Positions 1-5,388 of a DNA stretch of 8,458 nucleotides are shown here, piece after piece. Position 1 is the stretch's first letter; each line of letters begins with the position of its first letter. This stretch comes from Neobacillus cucumis (GTDB lineage: Bacteria; Bacillota; Bacilli; Bacillales_B; DSM-18226). The stretch covers positions 1 to 8,458 of the forward strand of contig NZ_JAMBOH010000063.1 of assembly GCF_023715505.1 (NCBI RefSeq). Direction: 5' to 3'. The position numbers and the translations under genes are program-made. The notes under the pieces were generated by a model. It was given only the letters and a program-made list of their open reading frames with translations. It was not told the DNA's origin and made no database searches.

Positions 1-73
1 CACCTTCCAAATCCTCCTGCCTTTATCTTAGAAGCTAAAAATCTATAATAAAGGCAATAGGTATTCTAGTAAA
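1..73 (-). promoter_or_regulatory. Candidate promoter and ribosome binding site of a minus-strand gene at the left edge
   Basis: Read on the minus strand, TTTACT (73..68) and TATTAT (50..45) are separated by exactly 17 bases, matching four and five of six positions of the sigma-A -35 and -10 boxes. About 26 bases further on lies a perfect AGGAGG (18..13), followed after nine bases by a GTG at 3..1. This order of signals suggests that a minus-strand gene starts at or just past the edge of the window. Only the start codon could be inside, so the product cannot be named. AT-rich DNA produces such boxes by chance; the AGGAGG is the strongest part of the case. Confidence 0.35.
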
Positions 74-104
74 TAAGTGTTCATATTTATTTGGCGTAAA
101 CTGT

Positions 105-1427
105 TCACTTTATTCTAGCAGTCACATTTGCCCGGTTCAATGTGTATTCAGCTGTTTTCGCAAGGGCATTTTTGCTGTAGAATGGTGATTTTTCAACCCA
201 TTCAAGAAATTTATCTACAATTGGCTTCGAGTATTTTTGTCGTTTCTTTCTGCGCTTACTCGGAGGCAAATGTTTAAATTTCCTTTCGAGACGATATAAA
301 TCGTCACAAAAGCTTACACCGATTCGGCCATTTTTGCTATCTGCTTTCAGCCAATATCGCCGAACATGCGCCCAACAATTTGCAAAAGTAATGCCGTCCA
401 ACTTGTCATAGGCAGAATAACCATCGCAAACAATCGTTCCAGAAAAGCCTTCTATGAAACTTTCAAGGACAGACCGAGCTCGTGACAAGGCACTTTGAAA
501 GAGAGTCATTGGTGGACCTTGGCTTGGCACACTTCGATACACCTAATTATAGGCATTGGCTTGACCAGATTTCCCATCGGACCGGTGGATGATTTGTCCA
601 TAAGTTTCATCGACATGTAAAATTGATTTAGCCATCATTAAATGCTTCATTCGTTTGTAAATAGGAAATAACCAATCATGTGATGCACGAATCACCCAAT
701 TCGAAAGGTTCTTATCATTGGTATTCAGGCCATAACGATCCCATTCCTTTACCTGACGGTAAAGCGGTAGGTATTGTGAAAATTTATCATATATTACTTT
801 GGCAAGTACGCTAGGACTTGCGATGCTACGTTGAATAGGTGGCTGTGGTGCTTTACCACGTTTAATTTGCGCTTTTTGAGATGCATCGCCTTTGCAGTTT
901 TTACATTCATACGCGTGTTCAATGTGTTGAACTTTCTTCATTTTTGCCGGAATAAATTCTGCTTCTTCGCGTGCGATTGTACTGCCAATTTCAATCATTT
1001 GTCCTTGGCAACAGTCACATTGCGTATTTTCAGGATGATAGTGTAATGCTTCTACTTCGATATCATCGCGTAATGAATCATTTTGTTTTTTCTTTTGAAT
1101 AGTTCGAACAACAGTATAAGAAATCGTCTGTTGGCTTTGTTCTTCTGTGTGCTCAGATTCGCTAAAAGACGGGTCATCATCAAATAATGATCCTTGTCCA
1201 TCTGGTGCGTTATATTTCGATTTCTCTGTTTTTGATCCATATAAAAGCTTGGTTAAATGGCGAAGTTGTTGCGTTAACGCTTCGTTCTGTTTCAACGATT
1301 GATCCAATTTTTTTGATAGTTCTTGGTTTTGTCTATTCGAATGAGCTAATTGCTCTTCAAGTAGTCGAATTAATCTCTCAAATTGATTTTCACTCGTAGA
1401 AGAAACTTTCGTCACATCATTCACCAC
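105..1427 (-). pseudogene. tnpC: IS66 transposase TnpC, amber stop and C-terminal truncation
   Basis: DDE transposase of an IS66 element. Reading from a GTG at 1427, the order is: an N-terminal coiled coil (residues about 15-60), a cysteine zinc-binding segment (C137, C139, C140, C175, C178), a helical linker, then the DDE core. The first catalytic Asp is D273 in HVDETYG. At 545..543 a TAG interrupts the frame where family members have Trp (AYN-stop-VYRS). The same frame continues directly on the other side, so a single base change explains it. The second Asp is residue 335, in VCDGYSAYD. Homology ends after TLNRAN near base 126; six unrelated residues and a TGA follow. About 100 family residues are missing, including the NN..E segment with the third acidic residue. 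Two independent lesions make it inactive. Confidence 0.9.
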
Positions 1428-1505
1428 TCTTCGTTCGGATTCACTCTTCCTATTATAACGAGTTCGAACAGTGGAATAAAGATAAAATGAAGGGCTTTAG
1501 CGAAT

Positions 1506-1859
1506 TTAGAAGACACCTTTTGATGATGGCTGAATCGCCTTTGGCTGCTGGATAGATAACCCCTCGAGAAGCCATCTGAGCTCTTTTTGGGAGAGATTGC
1601 GCACTTCATTTTCATCTTTTGGCCATTGGAGTTTGCCGTTATCCAAACGTTTATAAAGCATGGCGAAGCCATCACCGTCGAAATATAGACACTTATAGCG
1701 ATCTTTACTCCATCCAGAAAATAAGAAAATGGAATCACCATATGGATCAAGTTCGAAAGAATCTTGAATCAGTGTTGCCAATCCATCAATTCCTTTTCTC
1801 ATATCGGTCTTTCCACAAATGATGTAAATATTTTTCACACTTGTATAGTCGTATTTCAC
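1506..1859 (-). CDS. tnpB: IS66 accessory protein TnpB (Orf2)
   Basis: TnpB is an accessory protein of IS66 elements, required for transposition in studied members but without a known catalytic motif. The 117-residue product has the full family length and its hallmark N-terminal stretch CGKTDMRKGIDGLA, followed by FLFSGWSKDRYKCLYFDGDG and the C-terminal segment WLLEGLSIQQPKAI. The frame is intact. The start is GTG at 1859, overlapping the tnpA stop as GTGA (4 bases), which indicates translational coupling; a GAGGGAG sequence lies just upstream inside tnpA. About 80 bases separate its stop from tnpC. It probably survives only by recency, since tnpC is broken. Confidence 0.92.
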   Translation of the reverse strand: MKYDYTSVKNIYIICGKTDMRKGIDGLATLIQDSFELDPYGDSIFLFSGWSKDRYKCLYFDGDGFAMLYKRLDNGKLQWPKDENEVRNLSQKELRWLLEGLSIQQPKAIQPSSKGVF

Positions 1860-2050
1860 AGATGTTTCAGCTCCCTCATAACCGTTTGGATAATGTGCTC
1901 ATCCACGCCGTTGGAGAAAGAGATTTCTACGTTTGCCGTTTTAATCGTGCAAGCGTTATTAGCAGAGGTTGATGATGAAGAAGATGTATATGAAACTTTG
2001 TTCTCGGAATGAAATGTAACGGGGACAATTGTAAGTTTTTGTTGCGGCAT
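1856..2050 (-). CDS. tnpA: IS66 TnpA, short form lacking the helix-turn-helix
   Basis: First gene of the IS66 element. I start it at the ATG at 2050 because AAGGGAGGTG (2068..2059) stands 8 bases before it; the open frame also extends upstream to 2080 but without a comparable site. The 64-residue product begins MPQQKLTIVPVTF, has a serine-rich stretch (residues about 22-27) and ends with a segment (VEISFSNGVDEHIIQTVM) like the C-terminal half of ordinary TnpA proteins. Those are usually 100 residues or more and carry an N-terminal helix-turn-helix that is absent here. Either an internal deletion removed the 5' half, or this is a naturally short variant. The good ribosome binding site and the coupling to tnpB favour real translation. 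Function is inferred from position. Confidence 0.65.
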   Translation of the reverse strand: MPQQKLTIVPVTFHSENKVSYTSSSSSTSANNACTIKTANVEISFSNGVDEHIIQTVMRELKHL

Positions 2051-2141
2051 TTGAAAAGCACCTCCCTTAAATTGATACATTCATATTACCAGGAGGCGCT
2101 GTATGTTTATATGCGTTGTTTGATTGGGGGCTTACATATAA

Positions 2142-2159
2142 ACGGTTAAAAATTCCCCA
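2142..2159 (+). repeat. IS21 left subterminal repeat
   Basis: ACGGTTAAAAATTCCCCA matches the reverse complement of 2838-2855 at 16 of 18 positions. A much weaker copy, starting ACGGATAA, begins exactly 24 bases later at 2166. In this family such repeats are transposase binding sites at the element ends. Confidence 0.7.
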
Positions 2160-2214
2160 AAAATAACGGATAATTGTCTCGATACATCAAAATTTTTTTG
2201 TGTGGAGAGGCAAT

Positions 2215-2289
2215 ATGTTAAAGGATGGGGAATTTTTTATGATTAGAGAGTTACACCAGAAAGGATGGACTCAAACTGCATGTTTTTGA
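2215..2289 (+). pseudogene. istA: IstA N-terminal fragment (IS21 transposase)
   Basis: A GTGGAGAGG ribosome binding site (2201-2209) precedes an ATG at 2215. The frame encodes MLKDGEFFMIRELHQKGWTQ followed by TACF and a TGA. The first 22 or so residues are typical of the start of IS21 transposases, leading into the helix-turn-helix (usually IRELH-x-G-x-S/T-x-x-x-IA). Homology breaks at about base 2280, and roughly 400-500 codons of the normal gene, including the catalytic core, are missing. Only the front edge of the DNA-binding domain remains, so it has no function. Confidence 0.7.
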
Positions 2290-2365
2290 CACCCATAAAT
2301 TACCGATAGTTGTCGGTATTGCCTGTCCGGAGGTGGACATGGACGAGTATAATGTCCACGTATAA
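2282..2365 (+). pseudogene. istA: Probable IstA C-terminal scrap
   Basis: The frame beginning at 2282 reads VFDTHKLPIVVG, then a short acidic segment EVDMDEYNVHV, and stops with TAA at 2363-2365. IstA proteins commonly end with an LP-V...D...Y-type tail, and the fragment stands in the correct place between istA and istB, so I take it as the 3' end of istA joined to the N-terminal fragment by a deletion near 2280. The match is by pattern only. It could instead be foreign filler DNA at the deletion joint. Confidence 0.4.
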
Positions 2366-2821
2366 ATCCGGAATATATTACTTTTGGGCCCGACAGGAGT
2401 TGGAAAGACTCACTTAGCAATCGGCTTAACAATAGAAGCAATAGAACAAGGAAATACAGCCCATCATACCAGATGCGATGATTTTATTCAATCATGTAAA
2501 AAAGCCGAGCAGCGAGGAACTACAGGTCGCTTGGTAAATAAATTATCAACGCCTGATGTTTTAATTATTTATCAAATGGGATACTTTCCATTTGATGACC
2601 TTAGAGCAAATTTATTGTTTCAGATTTCAAAAAGATATGAGCATGGATCGATAATCATTACATCCAATAAATCCTACGATGAATGGGGAAAGATATTTGG
2701 AGATGACGTTTTAGCAACTGCCGTCCTCGACCGTTTATTGCATCACTCTACAACGTTTAATATTAAAGGACAATCATATAGATTAAGAAAAAAACAACGG
2801 GCAGGCGTTCAACCTATTTAA
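2366..2821 (+). pseudogene. istB: IstB ATPase, 5'-truncated (IS21 helper protein)
   Basis: IstB is the AAA+ (DnaA/DnaC-like) ATPase that assists IS21 transposition and target choice. Homology starts at IRNILLLGPTGVGKTHLA, which holds the Walker A motif, directly behind an in-frame TAA at 2363. About 90 N-terminal residues, the domain before the ATPase, are lost. What follows is family-like through the sensor segment SIIITSNKSYDEW and the C-terminal RLLHHS..F.IKGQSYRLR region to a normal end at 2821. In the Walker B position it reads LIIYQMGYFPF where IstB normally has an LIIDE-type motif (usually I-D-E-x-G-Y), so the key Asp is Tyr. Loss of the N-terminus, of a start signal and of this acidic residue all mark it as dead. 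Confidence 0.85.
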
Positions 2822-2831
2822 GGTTGAACGC
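2805..2831 (+). terminator. Strong hairpin over the istB stop codon, possible terminator
   Basis: GCGTTCAACCT (2805-2815) and AGGTTGAACGC (2821-2831) form a perfect 11-base-pair stem with a 5-base loop that overlaps the istB stop. A run of six T lies at 2844-2849, 12 bases beyond the stem, which is further than in a textbook intrinsic terminator. It may reduce read-through from the IS remnant into the operon starting near 3029, or may only be part of the IS21 end. Confidence 0.35.
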
Positions 2832-2837
2832 TGAAAT

Positions 2838-2879
2838 TGGGGATTTTTTGACCGTTGTAAATGGGGAAAAATAAACCGG
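2838..2879 (+). repeat. IS21 right subterminal repeats, two copies
   Basis: TGGGGATTTTTTGACCGT (2838-2855) is the inverted counterpart of 2142-2159 with two mismatches. A second, more diverged copy, TGGGGAAAAATAAACCGG (2862-2879), starts exactly 24 bases later and matches the inverted left repeat at 13 of 18 positions. The constant 24-base step fits the multiple transposase binding sites at IS21 ends. Confidence 0.65.
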
Positions 2880-2947
2880 TGTTGATAGGAGTAAATCTTT
2901 TTAAAAAAATAAAATTTATGAATTAATAAATCGGTTAATTTTAATAC

Positions 2948-2984
2948 CAAAGAACTAATGCTATAAAATAACAATAGTTCTTTG
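2948..2984. promoter_or_regulatory. Perfect inverted repeat upstream of the operon promoter, possible operator
   Basis: CAAAGAACTA (2948-2957) and TAGTTCTTTG (2975-2984) are exact reverse complements separated by 17 bases. The right arm ends 8 bases before the proposed -35 box, a position suitable for a repressor or activator. It is not followed by a T run, so it does not look like a terminator. No regulator gene is seen in the window, so the protein that would bind is unknown. Confidence 0.4.
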
Positions 2985-2992
2985 TAAATAAA

Positions 2993-3022
2993 TGTATTTA
3001 TAAAAATAAATTTTGGTATAAT
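2993..3022 (+). promoter_or_regulatory. Extended -10 promoter of the four-gene operon
   Basis: TGGTATAAT (3014-3022) combines a perfect TATAAT with the TG of an extended -10 element. The best -35 candidate is TGTATT (2993-2998), 18 bases upstream and weak, which an extended -10 can tolerate. Transcription would start near 3029-3030, leaving a leader of about 36 bases before the ATG at 3066. The leader holds the GAGGA binding site at 3053-3057. No other comparable promoter is visible in the operon, whose genes overlap. Confidence 0.6.
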
Positions 3023-3065
3023 AAAAAAGTAGCGTTTTTAATACTCGAAAAAGAGGAATGACCTG

Positions 3066-5249
3066 ATGAGCTTTAAAAACTTAAATTTAAAAGATTGCTA
3101 TAGATCTTCGGATGATAACGTATTAACTAATTTTTATATACCAACCCTTAGTATTGCAAAAAATTATAAAAGGGCTGTTGGATTCTTCTCTTCAACAGCT
3201 TTGATTGAATTATCAAAAGGTATTTCTGGTCTTTTGAAAAATGGTGGTAAAATTGAATTAATAGCATCACCTAAATTAGATGAGAAGGATCTTTTGGCAA
3301 TTAACAAAGGGTATGAAATGCGTCAAGATATTATAGAACAAGCAATATTAAAAGAAATAAAGAGGCCAAAAGATAAATTCGAGGAAGAAAGATTAAATTA
3401 TATCGCTCATTTAATTGAGCACAATCAATTAGATATTAAATTAGCGTTTATGGAAAGCAATGGTTCTTTAGGTATGTACCACGAAAAGATAGGTCTGATT
3501 TATGATGATTTTGGAAACAAAATAGCTTTCAATGGCTCCTTGAACGAAACACAGTCAGCCTTCTTCGTAAATTTTGAATCAATTGATGTATTCTGTTCCT
3601 GGAATATTGGTGATAGTTCTAGAGTGCAAAGGAAAGAGGAAGACTTTGCAGCACTTTGGGAAAATAAAACAAATAAAGTAAAGGTCTTAGAGTTCCCTAA
3701 AGTAGCAAAAGATATTTTGTTAGGTTTCAAAAAAAATATTCTTGTAGATGAAACTATCTTAGAAAAGAGAACTAATTATTTTATCGATAATACAACTGTA
3801 GAAAAGTATCCTAAAATCCCAGAGGATATAAATATGTTTGAGTATCAGTTGGAAGCAATAAGTACTTGGAAAGAAAATAACTTTCGTGGAATATTTAATA
3901 TGGCAACTGGGACGGGAAAAACTTACACAGGACTAGCCGGAATCGTAGAGCTATCGAATCATCTTAATAAAAGACTTGGTATAATTATAGTTTGTCCATA
4001 TCAACATTTAGTTGATCAATGGGTTGAGGATATTGTTAAATTTAACATGGAGCCCATAATAGCTTATTCGACTTCCCAACAAAAGAATTGGAAAAAGAAA
4101 TTAAAAGATGCTGTTATTGATTATAATTTAGGTATAGTAAAGTCTTTTACACTTGTAACAACAAACGCAACGTTTTCAACTGAATTTGTACAGGGACAAA
4201 TAAAAAGAATTAAAGGTAATTTTATTTTATTAGTTGATGAAGCACATAATTTTGGTGCGACTAAATTAAGTCAGAATCTATTAGAGCATACACCTTATCG
4301 ATTAGCCTTGTCAGCAACTCTCGAAAGACATGGTGATGAACAAGGAACTCAAAAACTATATAATTTCTTTGGAGAAGTATGCATTAACTATACTCTTGAA
4401 CGTGCAATTCGCGAGGATAAGCTAACTAAATATTATTATAAACCTGTAGTGACATATTTAAATGATTATGAGCTTGAAGAGTACCTTATTATTTCTAAGG
4501 AAATTGCTAGATGTCTAGTTGAAGATGATTCCGGTAAGCAAAAGCTAAATGAACGGGGAAAGAAATTAGCCATCAAAAGGGCCAGGTTAATTGCTGGTGC
4601 AGTCGATAAGTTATCGAAATTAAAACAACTTATTGAAGATAATGAAGAAATAAGAAAAAATATTAAGCACTCTTTAGTATATTGTGGTGCTACGACCATT
4701 TCTGATTCTGATTTTGTTGATGGTGAGGCAAATTACGAAGAATTAAAACAAATAGACGCAGTTTTAAAAATTTTAGGTAATGATTTAGGAATAAAAGCTG
4801 CAAAATTTACTGCTCAAGAGACTTCACTCGAAAGAAATATTCTTAAAAAGGAATTTGCAGAAGGTAAATCTTTAGAAACGTTAGTAGCCATAAGGTGTCT
4901 TGATGAAGGGGTGAATATTCCGGAAATTAAGACAGCATTTATCTTGGCGAGTAGCACAAATCCAAAAGAATACGTTCAACGAAGAGGTCGTATTCTCCGG
5001 AAATCACCCAATAAAAACATAGCAATAATCTATGATTTTATAACATTACCTCGAAGTTTAGAGAGTGTTAAAAGTTTGTCTAAAATTGAAATACAACAAG
5101 ATCTTTCTTTAGTAAAAAAAGAGATTTCTAGAATGAGAGATTTTGCAGAAATTTCAAGTAACCCTTATGAGGGATTAAAACTTATAGATGAGATGAAAAG
5201 TATTTATGAGATAAACGAGGTGATTGAAAATGAACTCAAATTCGGTTGA
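3066..5249 (+). CDS. PLD-like nuclease fused to SF2 DEAH-box helicase
   Basis: A 727-residue two-part protein. The N-terminal domain (about 1-200) is phospholipase-D-like: GFFSSTALIELSKGI, then H139-E-K141, and after a short loop G157-S-L-N160-E161, a divergent HKD active site. One HKD per chain normally needs a dimer to make a nuclease site. From about 255 comes an SF2 helicase of the ResIII/XPB type: Q-like motif FEYQLEA (258), Walker A ATGTGKT (K285), DEAH box (391-394), SAT (416-418), motif V DEGVN (613-617) and motif VI QRRGR (638-642). All ATPase motifs are intact. The role is probably ATP-driven movement on DNA coupled to cleavage. The start ATG has GAGGA 8 bases upstream. It is the first gene of the operon, and its last 20 bases overlap the next gene. 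Nuclease-helicase fusions of this kind are common in restriction-type defence; that role is inferred here. Confidence 0.88.
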   Translation: MSFKNLNLKDCYRSSDDNVLTNFYIPTLSIAKNYKRAVGFFSSTALIELSKGISGLLKNGGKIELIASPKLDEKDLLAINKGYEMRQDIIEQAILKEIKRPKDKFEEERLNYIAHLIEHNQLDIKLAFMESNGSLGMYHEKIGLIYDDFGNKIAFNGSLNETQSAFFVNFESIDVFCSWNIGDSSRVQRKEEDFAALWENKTNKVKVLEFPKVAKDILLGFKKNILVDETILEKRTNYFIDNTTVEKYPKIPEDINMFEYQLEAISTWKENNFRGIFNMATGTGKTYTGLAGIVELSNHLNKRLGIIIVCPYQHLVDQWVEDIVKFNMEPIIAYSTSQQKNWKKKLKDAVIDYNLGIVKSFTLVTTNATFSTEFVQGQIKRIKGNFILLVDEAHNFGATKLSQNLLEHTPYRLALSATLERHGDEQGTQKLYNFFGEVCINYTLERAIREDKLTKYYYKPVVTYLNDYELEEYLIISKEIARCLVEDDSGKQKLNERGKKLAIKRARLIAGAVDKLSKLKQLIEDNEEIRKNIKHSLVYCGATTISDSDFVDGEANYEELKQIDAVLKILGNDLGIKAAKFTAQETSLERNILKKEFAEGKSLETLVAIRCLDEGVNIPEIKTAFILASSTNPKEYVQRRGRILRKSPNKNIAIIYDFITLPRSLESVKSLSKIEIQQDLSLVKKEISRMRDFAEISSNPYEGLKLIDEMKSIYEINEVIENELKFG

Positions 5250-5388
5250 TGCTACTAAGATTAACAGGATGCTTAAAAGAATTTTAGATTTAGAAAAGGA
5301 AAATCTAAGGACTAAAAGATATAGAGATCATGAAATGATTAAAAGAATACAAAAAATAATTGAAGAGGAGGTAAAAAAGTGCTTATAA
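5230..5388 (+). CDS. 52-residue helical protein of the defence-like operon, unknown function
   Basis: A small gene embedded between two large ones. It starts at ATG 5230 with GAGGTG 7 bases upstream (5217-5222), overlaps the helicase gene by 20 bases and the ATPase gene by 10, and ends with TAA at 5388. The product is 52 residues, without a signal peptide, membrane segment or cysteine motif (one Cys, next to the end). After a short polar N-terminus it is almost wholly charged helix (INRMLKRILDLEKENL, then MIKRIQKIIEEEV), suggesting a helical hairpin or a partner-binding helix. I do not recognise the family. Without this frame there would be an unexplained 129-base gap in an otherwise overlapping operon, and its own binding site supports translation. 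It is probably a small subunit or adaptor of the neighbouring proteins. Confidence 0.72.
   Translation: MNSNSVDATKINRMLKRILDLEKENLRTKRYRDHEMIKRIQKIIEEEVKKCL
5364..5371 (+). promoter_or_regulatory. Ribosome binding site fixing the GTG start at 5379
   Basis: AGAGGAGG, a near-perfect Shine-Dalgarno sequence, lies inside the end of the 52-codon gene and 7 bases before GTG at 5379. No ATG offers a competing position, so the ATPase starts with GTG. Its translation is likely coupled to that of the small gene. Confidence 0.85.

Larger units (their letters stand above)
126..2135 (-). mobile_element. IS66-family insertion sequence, decayed and 3'-truncated
   Basis: The three-gene order tnpA-tnpB-tnpC on the minus strand is the standard layout of IS66 elements. 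The tnpA-side end reads GTAAGCCCCCAATC on the minus strand starting at 2135; GTAAGC is the usual IS66 tip, so this boundary is fairly firm. The opposite end is lost: recognisable TnpC sequence stops near base 126, inside the catalytic domain, and no second GTAAGC-type terminus follows. IS66 elements usually duplicate 8 bases of target. The bases just outside the preserved tip are ATATAAAC (2136-2143), but the matching copy would lie at the lost end. The element cannot move by itself. Confidence 0.85.
2136..2880 (+). mobile_element. IS21-family insertion sequence, internally deleted remnant
   Basis: The stretch keeps both ends of an IS21-type element and pieces of istA and istB in the proper order, but most of istA and the front of istB are missing. 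A full element is normally 2-2.5 kb; this one is about 0.75 kb. Related 18-base sequences lie in opposite orientation near the two ends (2142-2159 and 2838-2855), with another right-hand copy at 2862-2879; IS21 elements typically have such repeated subterminal binding sites. The left edge adjoins the IS66 tip at 2135, so IS66 probably inserted at or in the IS21 end. The exact right tip is uncertain, about 2875-2890. Confidence 0.75.

Noticed and set aside
67..117. Loose inverted similarity CTAGTAAATAAGTG / CTAGAATAAAGTG around 67-117 as an IS end or attachment site
   Set aside because: It needs a gap and several mismatches in AT-rich sequence; not distinguishable from chance.
831..1046. Plus-strand frames across tnpC (also 1187-1399)
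   Set aside because: Antisense to recognisable TnpC sequence, Cys/Phe-rich shadow translations without a binding site.
1421..1750. Minus-strand open frame overlapping tnpB
   Set aside because: It lies in another frame of a region fully explained by tnpB, with no family resemblance or binding site.
2301..2359. Two short palindromes (TACCGA/TCGGTA at 2301-2318; GTGGACAT/ATGTCCAC at 2333-2359) as regulatory hairpins
   Set aside because: They lie in a likely istA remnant, are not linked to a promoter or T run, and the operon promoter is 650 bases further on.
2384..2821. istB as a complete gene starting at TTG 2384
   Set aside because: TTG lies just before Walker A, within the beta strand that family members share (ILLLGPTG); there is no binding site, and the whole N-terminal domain is missing. 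It is a truncation.
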